A stretch of 64,000 nucleotides of DNA, taken from Planctomycetota bacterium (GTDB lineage Bacteria > Planctomycetota > JAJSAM01 > JAJVHW01). Every line of letters begins with the position of its first letter. The stretch's first letter is position 1. Location: the NCBI GenBank assembly GCA_021776825.1, contig JAJFFG010000030.1:27640-91639 (forward strand), in the 5' to 3' direction. Of this stretch, positions 6,268-14,339 are shown one piece after another. The notes beneath the pieces were generated by a model that was not told where the DNA came from, did not search any database, and saw only the letters and a list, made by a program, of their open reading frames with translations. The translations under genes and the position numbers were made by a program.

Positions 6268-8933
6268 ACGATGCTGTCGTCGTCGTCGTCCCCGTCGTCG
6301 TCGTCCCCGTCGTCCTCAGACGTCGAGTCGCCCGCCGAGCCGCGCCCCATCTGCAACTCGTACATCGCCCGGAACTGACCGCCCTCGCGAGCGAGGAGCT
6401 CGTCCGGCGGACCCTGTTCGACGACACGGCCGTCACGCATGACGACGACGCGATCGGCGTGGCGGATCGTCGAGAGGCGGTGCGCGACGACGATCACGGT
6501 ACGGCCGGCCATGAGCTTCTCGAGCGCGGCCTGCACGCGCTTCTCGGCGTGTGTGTCCAGGGCGCTCGTCGCCTCGTCGAGGATCAGCACGGGAGCGTCC
6601 TTGATCAGCGCGCGAGCGATCGTGATGCGCTGTCGCTGACCGCCCGACACGGACGACCCCCGCTCGCCGGCGATCATCTCGTAGCCGCCCTCCATCTTCT
6701 CGATCTCGTCGTGGACGAACGCGTCCTCCGCGGCAGCGCGGATGTCGTCGGCGGTAGCCCCCGGCCTGCCGTAGAGGATGTTGTCGGCGATCGACGCGTT
6801 GAACAGGAAGGCGTCCTGCGTGACGATCGCGACGTTCTCCATCAGGCTGTCGACGGTGAACTCGCGCACGTCGACGCCGTCGTACGTAACGCGCCCCGCG
6901 GACGCGTCGTAGAAGCGCGCCACGAGATCGCAGAGCGTGCTCTTGCCGGCGCCGGTCGGGCCAACGAGGGCGACGATCTGGCCCGCTGGGATGTCGAGGT
7001 CCACATCGCTCAGGACGTTCTTGTCCCCGTACGCGAAGCTGACGCCCTCGAAGCGGATGCCCTCCGCGAGACGCTGGCGCGCCATCTCGTTCGGGCCGTC
7101 GACGAGATCGTTCGGAGCGTCCAGCACCTCGTAGACGCGAACGACGCCCGGCAGCGCGTTGACCAGCTGGGTGGCCGTGCGCGTGAGCCGCTTCGACGCC
7201 TTGTAGACACGCTGCAGGATCACGGTGAACGCCGTGATGTCACCGACCGTGATCTCGCCGTCGAGGACAAAGAACCCGCCGGCCACCATCACGATCGCGG
7301 CGCCGACCATCTGGAGCAGATCCATGAGTCCCGTGGACATGGCGCTGAGGCGATGCACGCGGCGGGCCTGCTTGATGAAGCGCGTCGTGGCGTCGCGCAG
7401 GCGCTGCGCCTCGCGCTCGGCGCCGCCGAACGCCTTCACCACCTTGATGCCGACGAGCATCTGGAAGATGACGTGGCTGATCTCGGCCAGCAGTTCCTGG
7501 CGCTGCTCCGCACGCCGCTTGATGCGCTTCGCGATCTTGAACAGGGGGAACACGATGATCGGCATCCCCACCAGCACGAGCGCGAGGCGCCAGTTGATGA
7601 TGAACGCGGCCACGGCAGCGGCGATCAGGTCGAACGGATCGACCGCGCCCGTCTTGAAGGCCTCGTTGAACACCTTCCGCATCGACGACGCGTCGCGCTC
7701 GACGCGAGCGACGAGATCGCCCGCGCGCATCGTGTCGAAGTACGAGAGCGGCAGCGACACGATCTTGCGGCCGATCGCGACGCGGATGTCGGCCATGATC
7801 GCCGTAGCGAAGTAGTTGTGGAGGTACTCCTTCAGGTACGCCGTCACCGCCGTGATGAGGGCCATCGCGATGATCGCAATCCCGATCTGCCACAGCACCG
7901 ACACGGCGTCGGGGCCCTGCTTGATCAGCACGTCGTCGAGCAGTTTCTTCGGCAAGAACACACGCGTGACGAACGTCGACGCGATGAACACGAGGCCGAG
8001 CCCGACGACCGCCGCGACCCCCCATCGATACGGGCTGACGAACGAGAACGTCCGCAGCAGAACCCCGTAGCGGAGCTTGCGGCGTTGCAGCGCCAGGAAC
8101 ACGGTGAGGACGAGCGAGAGGATGGCGGCCGCCAAGGCCAGATGCCACGCGTGGGCGAAGCCGAGCTGGAACTCGCCGGCGCCGAGGGGGGTTCCGCGGA
8201 CCTCGTAGATGGCGACATCGTCGCGGACCTCGGCGATCACGCTGATCCCGGTGGCCCCGGCCAGGGGTTGCCACGCGCCCGTCGTGCGGTGGGAGTCGGC
8301 GTCCTTGTAGTCCAACACGCCGGTGCGCTCGCCGGCGCGCACGGCATCCATGGCCTTCGTGGTGCCGGAGCCCTCGGAGACGAACAGCGACGCGACCGAG
8401 GGCATCCCCTTGCGCGCAACGGTCGCGGGCTGCATGGACCAGACGATGGCGCCGGTGTCGTCGGCGATCAGCAGCACGCGAGTGAAGCGTCCGCGGATGT
8501 CCTCGTCCGGCAGAGCCGGTTCCCCGACGTTCGGATCGGCGACAAGTCGTGCTCGCAGCGCACCGATGGGCAACAGTCCACGACGGAAGCGCTGCGGCCC
8601 TTGCGTGACCACGATCTCGATGCGGCGTCCGTTGATCCAGACGCTGGCGTCGACGCCCTCGAAGACCACGCCGCCGGTCGGCGACTCGGAGGCGCGCACC
8701 TCCTCAGCAGTCTCCAGCGGCGCGGGGACGGCTGCGTCGGGCTGCCACGCGTTCAGAGCGCTGACACCCTCCTCGACCAGGGCGCGCAGATGCTGCGCTG
8801 TCGCGGCCTGAATCTCCGGCAGACGTGAGCGCGCGGCGTCACGCGCGGCCCGGATCTCGGTGGCCGTGCCCCACGCCAGGAACGCCGTCAGACCGGCCAG
8901 GGCGAGCGTCAGACCGATGAAGACGTTCTTCAC
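6264..8933 (-). CDS. MsbA-like ABC exporter fused to an N-terminal extracytoplasmic sensor-like domain
   Basis: An 889-residue protein. Residues 3-22 form a membrane anchor, about 30-262 an extracytoplasmic alpha/beta region resembling Cache-type sensors ('RVLLIADDTGAIVWSM'), and 265-287 a second membrane helix. A complete half-size type IV ABC exporter follows: a six-helix transmembrane domain (about 300-600) and a nucleotide-binding domain with Walker A 'GPTGAGKST', signature 'SVSGGQRQRI', Walker B 'VLILDEAT' and the H-loop histidine in 'VVAHRLST'. The tail is Asp-rich. MsbA relatives flip lipid A-core; the neighbouring LPS glycosyltransferases support that. The family normally lacks the 290-residue sensor part. 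The GTG start overlaps the previous stop (GTGA). Confidence 0.88.
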   Translation of the reverse strand: MKNVFIGLTLALAGLTAFLAWGTATEIRAARDAARSRLPEIQAATAQHLRALVEEGVSALNAWQPDAAVPAPLETAEEVRASESPTGGVVFEGVDASVWINGRRIEIVVTQGPQRFRRGLLPIGALRARLVADPNVGEPALPDEDIRGRFTRVLLIADDTGAIVWSMQPATVARKGMPSVASLFVSEGSGTTKAMDAVRAGERTGVLDYKDADSHRTTGAWQPLAGATGISVIAEVRDDVAIYEVRGTPLGAGEFQLGFAHAWHLALAAAILSLVLTVFLALQRRKLRYGVLLRTFSFVSPYRWGVAAVVGLGLVFIASTFVTRVFLPKKLLDDVLIKQGPDAVSVLWQIGIAIIAMALITAVTAYLKEYLHNYFATAIMADIRVAIGRKIVSLPLSYFDTMRAGDLVARVERDASSMRKVFNEAFKTGAVDPFDLIAAAVAAFIINWRLALVLVGMPIIVFPLFKIAKRIKRRAEQRQELLAEISHVIFQMLVGIKVVKAFGGAEREAQRLRDATTRFIKQARRVHRLSAMSTGLMDLLQMVGAAIVMVAGGFFVLDGEITVGDITAFTVILQRVYKASKRLTRTATQLVNALPGVVRVYEVLDAPNDLVDGPNEMARQRLAEGIRFEGVSFAYGDKNVLSDVDLDIPAGQIVALVGPTGAGKSTLCDLVARFYDASAGRVTYDGVDVREFTVDSLMENVAIVTQDAFLFNASIADNILYGRPGATADDIRAAAEDAFVHDEIEKMEGGYEMIAGERGSSVSGGQRQRITIARALIKDAPVLILDEATSALDTHAEKRVQAALEKLMAGRTVIVVAHRLSTIRHADRVVVMRDGRVVEQGPPDELLAREGGQFRAMYELQMGRGSAGDSTSEDDGDDDDGDDDDDSIV

Positions 8934-10039
8934 GCGACGCTCTTCCCCGTCAGGTCGCGATAGAGCGCCAGGTTCCCCTCCACCATCGTGTCGTTCGTGA
9001 AGCCGCGCTCGACGTGTCGACGACCGTTCTCACGCAGGCGTTCGGCCAGCTCGGGCTCGCGCAGCACGCGCAGGATGGCGGCGGCTAGGGCCTGTGGATC
9101 GCGCGGCGGAACGGTCAGGCCGGTCTCTCCGTCAACGAGCGCCTCGGGAATGCCACCGACAGCCGAACCGACCGCCGGGCAACGGAGCGCCAGCGCGTCG
9201 AGCAGGCTCGTGCAGAGGCCCTCGAGCACGCTGCACATGACGAAGCAGTCCATGCCCTTGATGAGGGAGGGTACGTCGGTGCGAAACCCCGTGAAGATGA
9301 TTCGATCTTCCAAACCGAGGTCCCGAACCTCTGCGGCGATCTTGTCGCGGAGCTCGCCGTCGCCGATCAGGAACACCCGTGCCTCCGGCTCGACCTCCAG
9401 GATGTGCGGCATGGCGCGCACGAGATACTCCTGCGCCTTGTGCCACCCGAACGCCGCGACGTCGCCGATGATCGGCGCGCCGGCGGGCAGCCCGAATTCG
9501 CTGTGGAAGTCGTGCGGATCAACGCCCTCGAAGCGTCCAAGGTCGATGCCGGAGTGCACGACCTGGATGCGGTCGGCCGGGATCCCGTCCTTCACCATCT
9601 GGCGCTTGATGCCTTCACTGATCGCGACATAGCGATCGACGCCGAAGCGGTACTTGAACCACGAGAGCCGCAGCACGTTGCGGTAGATCGTGAAGTCGAC
9701 GCGGCGACTGACGACGGTCTTGCCACCGCCTCCCGTGCGGGACGCCACCACGCCCAGCGTGTGGCCGTGACTCGTGTGCATGTGCACCACGTCCGGCTTC
9801 CAGGCGCGGAAGAGCCGACGCAGGCGACCGACGGCGACGAGATCCGCCTCGCCGCGCATCCGCACCTCCTCGACGGCGAGCCCGGCTGCCGCACTGCGCT
9901 CGACGTACGGCGACCCGGGCTGCCCCACGCAGAGCGTCTCCACGCCCCGCCGCGCGAGGCCGGTCGTCAGGTAGAGCGCCTGCTGCTCGCCACCGCGCCA
10001 TGTGCGCTCGGTATCGATGTGGAGGACCCGGAGACTCAC
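8930..10039 (-). CDS. GT4-family glycosyltransferase
   Basis: A 369-residue GT-B glycosyltransferase. It has an N-terminal acceptor domain beginning 'LRVLHIDTERTWRGGEQQ' and a C-terminal nucleotide-sugar domain with the E-x7-E signature region 'EGLCTSLLDALALRCPAVGS' followed by 'GGIPEALVDGETG'. It retains the donor sugar anomeric configuration by family rule and probably adds a sugar to the LPS core or a related glycolipid. The GTG start overlaps the stop of the next upstream GT4 gene (GTGA), and its stop overlaps the start of the ABC exporter, so all three are co-translated. Confidence 0.88.
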   Translation of the reverse strand: MSLRVLHIDTERTWRGGEQQALYLTTGLARRGVETLCVGQPGSPYVERSAAAGLAVEEVRMRGEADLVAVGRLRRLFRAWKPDVVHMHTSHGHTLGVVASRTGGGGKTVVSRRVDFTIYRNVLRLSWFKYRFGVDRYVAISEGIKRQMVKDGIPADRIQVVHSGIDLGRFEGVDPHDFHSEFGLPAGAPIIGDVAAFGWHKAQEYLVRAMPHILEVEPEARVFLIGDGELRDKIAAEVRDLGLEDRIIFTGFRTDVPSLIKGMDCFVMCSVLEGLCTSLLDALALRCPAVGSAVGGIPEALVDGETGLTVPPRDPQALAAAILRVLREPELAERLRENGRRHVERGFTNDTMVEGNLALYRDLTGKSVA

Positions 10040-11151
10040 GCGGGGACTCCCAGCCGCACGGCATCGCGATACGCCGCGACGGTGCGACGCGCCGTCTCCC
10101 GCCAGGAGAATTGCGCGGAGTGGTCGAAGCCACGAGCGATGAGCGACTCGCGCTCGACGCCCCGCTCCAGCAAGACGCGCAGCGCGTCGGCGAGTTCACC
10201 CGCATCGTCGGGCTCGACGACCATCGCGGCGCCGCCCGCCGTCGACTCCGAGGCGCCGGCGCGCGCGACGATCACGGCGGTGCCGCAGGCCATGGCTTCG
10301 AGAATCGGCAGGCCAAAGCCCTCGGCCTTGCCCGTGAAGCAGAAGGCCTCCGCTCCGGTGTAGAGCGCGGGCAGTTGCGCATCGCCGACGAACCCGGGAA
10401 AACGCACCGCACCCTGAAGGTCGTCCGCGTCGACGCGACGAAGCACGTCGTCGCCGCCCGATTGGACGGGTCCGGCGAGTACGAGTTCCAGGTCCCGGAA
10501 GTTCGGTTGCTGCCGCAGCGCGATGAACGCATCCAGCAAGGGGCCCAGGTTCTTGCGCGCCGAGATCTGACCGACGAACAGCACGTAGCGCCCGCGAATG
10601 CCGAACTCCGAGCGCACCTGCTCCACCTCGTCGGCCCCCCGGGGCGCGAAGCGCTCGGACAGTCCGAGGGGCACCACGCGCGTCCGTCCCTCCGCTGCCG
10701 GGAACCGGGTGAGAAGGGCCGCCTCGGTGAACTCGGAGATGCAGAGGATGATCGAGGCGCGATCGGTCACGATCTGCAGCGTCTCACGCTTTCGCTCGCG
10801 GAACGACTCGCGCGCAATGCCGGGCAGGTCCAGCGCCGAGAGGTCGTGCACAGTCGAGACGGCAGGCACGCCCTTCAGCACGGGGATGCGCAGGTCGGGA
10901 CCGTGCACGACGTCGATTCCGCGGGGCGCCCATCGCACGAGCCGCTCGTTCATGAGGCCGACCGAGAAGCGAGGATCGTCGATGCGCTCGAACCACTTGC
11001 GGCGCTTCAGTCGGGAGACCCGATAGAGCAACGTCACTCGCTCGTCGTCGGTGAGCACGTGCGGCATCTGGTGGAGAAGTGAGGCGCAGTAGCGCGCCAC
11101 CCCCGTGCGCTCAGGCTTGGCCACGCACGAGCAGTCGATGCCGATCCGCAT
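10036..11151 (-). CDS. GT4-family glycosyltransferase
   Basis: A 371-residue GT-B glycosyltransferase. Its N terminus, 'MRIGIDCSCVAKPERTGVAR', is typical of mannosyl/rhamnosyl GT4 enzymes. The core carries 'YVLFVGQISARKNLGPLLDA' and the signature 'EGFGLPILEAMACGTAVIV'. It is the first gene of the minus-strand glycosyltransferase-exporter operon. The start at 11151, rather than the far upstream in-frame ATG, is supported by a GATACT hexamer 7 nt before it. It is divergent from a kinase gene, with 139 bp between the starts. Confidence 0.88.
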   Translation of the reverse strand: MRIGIDCSCVAKPERTGVARYCASLLHQMPHVLTDDERVTLLYRVSRLKRRKWFERIDDPRFSVGLMNERLVRWAPRGIDVVHGPDLRIPVLKGVPAVSTVHDLSALDLPGIARESFRERKRETLQIVTDRASIILCISEFTEAALLTRFPAAEGRTRVVPLGLSERFAPRGADEVEQVRSEFGIRGRYVLFVGQISARKNLGPLLDAFIALRQQPNFRDLELVLAGPVQSGGDDVLRRVDADDLQGAVRFPGFVGDAQLPALYTGAEAFCFTGKAEGFGLPILEAMACGTAVIVARAGASESTAGGAAMVVEPDDAGELADALRVLLERGVERESLIARGFDHSAQFSWRETARRTVAAYRDAVRLGVPA

Positions 11152-11158
11152 CCGCACG

Positions 11159-11164
11159 AGTATC
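11159..11164 (-). promoter_or_regulatory. -10-like GATACT, leaderless-type promoter
   Basis: GATACT on the minus strand lies 7 nt before the ATG of the GT4 gene; there is no Shine-Dalgarno sequence. It matches the spacing seen at other operon starts in the window. Confidence 0.5.
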
Positions 11165-11277
11165 CGTCGCGTCCGGCGAAGGGGCGAGACGGAAAGGGGA
11201 GCCGTTGGCTTTGCTCCGAGGCTCGGGCGACGATCCGGAGCGTCCCGGCGATGCGGCGCTTCTGCCGCGGGAGGACC

Positions 11278-11283
11278 TATCAT
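11278..11283 (+). promoter_or_regulatory. -10-like TATCAT, leaderless-type promoter
   Basis: TATCAT ends 7 nt before the ATG at 11291 of the RIO/WaaP-like kinase. No Shine-Dalgarno sequence lies in the 7-nt gap. Confidence 0.5.
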
Positions 11284-11290
11284 TCGGCGC

Positions 11291-11911
11291 ATGGAGCCAC
11301 CGGGCACCGCCACCGACGTCGACCGCACCACGAAGCGCCTGCTGGGGAAACAGGGGCCGTTTCGCCCGAGCGTGCGCCTCCTTGAGGTGGACGATAGCAA
11401 GTGGGTGGCGAAGGACTACCGAGCCTGCACGCCCCTCTACCGTTGGACCGTCGGTCGCTGGAACATCGCCCGCGAGACGCGTGCGCTGGCTCGGCTCGAT
11501 GGGATGGAGGGCGTACCGCGACTCGAGGGCCGCGCCGGTCGCTGGATCCTCATCCTCTCGTTCTTCCGCGGCACGGACGTGGGCAAGACGCCCAAACTCG
11601 ACCAGACGCCGGGGTTCTTCGAGGAGCTGCGGGCGATCGTGACGGAGATGCATCGCCGCGGCGTGCTGCACCTCGATCTGCGCCAGCGTCGGAATGTGTT
11701 TGTCCAGCCGGACGGCCGTCCGGCGGTGATCGACTTCGGAGCGTCGCTCTGTGTGCGTCCAGGCGGATTCCTCGCACGGTTGCTCGGTCGGATCGACGTG
11801 TCCGGCGTACTCAAGTACAAGCGCCGCGCCGACCCCGGTTCGCTCAGCGCCGACGAGACGAGTACGCTGGAGCGGGTGGAGCGAAGGCGGCGCTTCTGGC
11901 CCTTCTCATGA
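11291..11911 (+). CDS. small RIO/WaaP-like protein kinase-fold protein (LPS-kinase type)
   Basis: A 206-residue minimal kinase fold. The likely ATP-binding lysine is Lys41 in 'KWVAKDY', the catalytic loop is 'LHLDLRQRRNVFV' (His127, Asp129, Asn135), and the metal-binding DFG is at 148-150 ('VIDFGAS'). It lacks the C-lobe of Ser/Thr kinases, as RIO and Kdo/heptose-kinase relatives do. The position among LPS glycosyltransferases suggests phosphorylation of a core sugar, but a protein substrate is possible. The ATG at 11291 is chosen because a TATCAT box lies 7 nt before it and the frame upstream is a shadow of the divergent gene. Confidence 0.8.
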   Translation: MEPPGTATDVDRTTKRLLGKQGPFRPSVRLLEVDDSKWVAKDYRACTPLYRWTVGRWNIARETRALARLDGMEGVPRLEGRAGRWILILSFFRGTDVGKTPKLDQTPGFFEELRAIVTEMHRRGVLHLDLRQRRNVFVQPDGRPAVIDFGASLCVRPGGFLARLLGRIDVSGVLKYKRRADPGSLSADETSTLERVERRRRFWPFS

Positions 11912-11945
11912 GGCGGCGGCCCCACGGCCGGCCGGGGAGTCTTCG

Positions 11946-13130
11946 ATGAACCTGTCCACGATCGTGCGCACCCTCGCGGGTGCGCTGGCGCTGATCCTTC
12001 TGCTGGCCACGGCAAGCCCCGCTCGAGCGGGCGCCGCCGATCGCCTGAAGATCGAGATCCCACCGGATGTCGAGACGCTGAAGCCCGGTGAGACGATCGG
12101 CGTCCAGGTCGTCGGCATCGACGCCGACGGTGCACGGGTCGGATTCGGCAAGAAGCAGGTCGTGCTGACAGCGACCCACGGCAAGGTCGAGGTCGTGAAG
12201 GCGCCTTACGAGTACCGCTACACGGCGCCGGCCGGCGGCGCGGCAGCGTTGACGGTGCGGCTCTCCGCCAGGCTGGAGGGAGCTCCGCGCGTCCGAGGCA
12301 CGCTGGACGTGACGGTGCAGGCCGCAGCGGCTCCGGCCGGCAAGCGCGGCTTTGTCCGACTGGTTCTGAAGTCGGCGGCGGAGACGGTCCCCTTCGGCCA
12401 GACCGTCGCGATCCAGGTCCACGGCGAGCGAGCCGACGGAACGCTCGAGCCGATCAAGGATCGACAGGTGACGGTGACCACGAAGGGTCCCGGCACGACG
12501 AAGGCGGTGTTCGGAACCGTGAGTTACACGGCTCCAGCACGAGCGGAGTCGAACCCGAAGGGCACGCGCGTCACGCTGACCGCGGCGCTGACGCGACGTC
12601 CGGAGATCAAGGGCTCGCTGGAGTTCGTGCTCGGGCGCTACCCGGGTGGCAAGCCGCCCCCGCCGCCGCCGGAGAACGATCCCGGCAAGGACGACGTGCC
12701 GTCGAGCGCGAACGACTCACCGGGCGTGACCTGGCCCAGCGGCAACGTTCGCGTCGCCACGTGGCGCACGCGCGACACAGCCACTCTCGACTGGTCGAAG
12801 AAGACCCGCAAGCTGCCGGACTCCGGCGCCGAGTTCGTCGCACAGGCACCCTGGCAAAAGCTCCGCGTCGTGGTCCTGCGCAGCGACATCGTGAAGGTCG
12901 AGTTCGAGTGGTGGGTCGGCCGGAAGAAGGGCGCCGGCGTCCACGTCGAGAAGGCCGGGTCCGACGGACGCTTCCGTTTGCAGCGCAACAAGAGCGGCAA
13001 CTACGTCTGCCACCTCGAAGGCAGTCCGCCGGACACCGGCAAGCCTCTGCGGCTGAACCTGCTGCTGACTCGCAGCGACGGCTCGATCCTGCGCGAGGAA
13101 ATGGTCATGCGCCGCGGGAAGGGTCGCTGA
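11946..13130 (+). CDS. secreted protein with two Ig-like domains and a C-terminal beta domain
   Basis: A 394-residue protein with a clear signal peptide (residues 1-28, cleavage after 'ASPARA'). Two beta-rich Ig-like domains follow (about 33-125 and 131-235; both contain a 'V..G.T..IQV.G..ADG' strand pattern). A proline run and acidic linker come next (about 238-260), then a C-terminal beta domain with 'VEFEWWVGRKKGAGVHV'. Function is not recognised. GGGGAG 8 nt before the ATG sets the start. It is co-oriented with the small kinase 34 nt upstream and convergent with a GT4 gene. Confidence 0.75.
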   Translation: MNLSTIVRTLAGALALILLLATASPARAGAADRLKIEIPPDVETLKPGETIGVQVVGIDADGARVGFGKKQVVLTATHGKVEVVKAPYEYRYTAPAGGAAALTVRLSARLEGAPRVRGTLDVTVQAAAAPAGKRGFVRLVLKSAAETVPFGQTVAIQVHGERADGTLEPIKDRQVTVTTKGPGTTKAVFGTVSYTAPARAESNPKGTRVTLTAALTRRPEIKGSLEFVLGRYPGGKPPPPPPENDPGKDDVPSSANDSPGVTWPSGNVRVATWRTRDTATLDWSKKTRKLPDSGAEFVAQAPWQKLRVVVLRSDIVKVEFEWWVGRKKGAGVHVEKAGSDGRFRLQRNKSGNYVCHLEGSPPDTGKPLRLNLLLTRSDGSILREEMVMRRGKGR

Positions 13131-13165
13131 CGCCGCACGCCCTGCTGCTTCTCGGGACGAGTGGA

Positions 13166-13178
13166 CCTGCTTCGCAGG
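13166..13178. terminator. small hairpin between convergent genes
   Basis: CCTGC-TTC-GCAGG lies in the 63-bp gap between the secreted Ig-like protein and the convergent GT4 gene. No T-run follows, so termination is only inferred from position. Confidence 0.3.
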
Positions 13179-13193
13179 ACGAGCGAGCGGGGC

Positions 13194-14339
13194 TCAGACG
13201 TCGGTGAGGGCGGAGTCGTAGAGCGCTTCGACCGTCTTGGCCTGACGTGGCAGTCCGTAGCGATCGCGCGCCGTCTTCGCACAGCGCGCTGACATCTGTT
13301 CGCGTGCACCGGCGTCCCCGGCGAGGCGGATGAGGGCGTCGGCGAGTTGCTGCGGATCGTCATCGACGAGGTGCCCGGTGACGCCGTCTTCGACAAGATC
13401 GACGAGGTGACCGCGACGAGCAGCGACGATCGGCACGCCCATCGCCACGGCCTCGCGCACTGCGCGACACGAACCATCCGAGCCAGGCGTGAGGTAGACC
13501 TTCACGTTCATGCACCCGAGCGTCGCGACGTACTCCGAGCCGTGGCGATAGCCGGTGAAGATCACCTTCCCCACGAGTTCGCGACGCGCAGCGGGTTTGA
13601 CGGCGACCTCGTCCATCCAGGTGCCACGCCCGACGATGAGCACCTTCAGCGCAGGGATCTGCGCTGCCGCCAGCGTGAGAGCCTCGAAGAAGATCTCGAA
13701 GCGGCGATGGCGCTGCATGCGCGCGACAATGCCCACGACGAAGTCGTCTCCGGACAGTCCGTACTCACGCGCCAGATCCGGTAGCCGTCGACGGCGCGGA
13801 TTGAACCGTTTTAGGTCGACCGCCGGGTCGACGGAAACGCAGCGTTCGTCGCGAATCGGGAAGCGTGAGGCCATGGCGTCGCGCATCCGTTCGGAGATCG
13901 TGATCAGCGCGCGCGTCGAGTTGCTGAACAGCCGCTTCATGTCCCGCGACATGCGCGGCGGGTCACCGTCGTGGATCGATCGGATCACCGGGATGCCGAG
14001 GCCCTGCGTCGCGCCGAGCGCCAACCGGTGGTCGTTGTTCAGGTGACAGTGGACGATGTCCGGGCGCAGTTCCTTGAGCACGCCCCGCAGCGCGCGACGA
14101 TCGATCGGGTCGTAGATCGGATGGCGATGCTTGCCCAACCGCAGCGATCGGATCGGCTCGAGCTTGCGCGCCCGCGCCTCGTTCGCGACGAAGTTGGGCA
14201 GCGGAGAGACCTCCCGCCCGCACGCGAAGTGCACGTCGTGTCCGCGCGCTCCGAGAGCGACGGCGAGGTTCACGGCCGGCTCCGCCGGGCCGGTCCACTT
14301 CCAGTTGGCAAACAGATGCAGAACGCGCACGGTCCCCAC
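13194..14339 (-). CDS. GT4-family glycosyltransferase
   Basis: A 381-residue GT-B glycosyltransferase. The N-terminal 'VRVLHLFANWKWTGPAEPAV' carries the acceptor-site glycine loop, and 'DIVHCHLNNDHRLAL' follows. The C-terminal donor domain has 'SDGSCRAVREAVAMGVPIVA' and 'LVEDGVTGHLVDDDP'. The first GTG follows the upstream stop directly. A second GTG at 14330, giving MRVLHLF, has AGGTGGGG before it and may be the real start. It is the last gene of a minus-strand run with the double kinase, GT2 and Kdo-kinase-like genes, so it probably builds the same core oligosaccharide. Confidence 0.87.
   Translation of the reverse strand: MGTVRVLHLFANWKWTGPAEPAVNLAVALGARGHDVHFACGREVSPLPNFVANEARARKLEPIRSLRLGKHRHPIYDPIDRRALRGVLKELRPDIVHCHLNNDHRLALGATQGLGIPVIRSIHDGDPPRMSRDMKRLFSNSTRALITISERMRDAMASRFPIRDERCVSVDPAVDLKRFNPRRRRLPDLAREYGLSGDDFVVGIVARMQRHRRFEIFFEALTLAAAQIPALKVLIVGRGTWMDEVAVKPAARRELVGKVIFTGYRHGSEYVATLGCMNVKVYLTPGSDGSCRAVREAVAMGVPIVAARRGHLVDLVEDGVTGHLVDDDPQQLADALIRLAGDAGAREQMSARCAKTARDRYGLPRQAKTVEALYDSALTDV

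Noticed and set aside
6087..8828. A 913-codon plus-strand open frame
   Set aside because: It is a shadow of the ABC exporter on the other strand: rich in Arg/His/Asp/Ala, with no domain, as expected from antisense reading of GC-rich genes.
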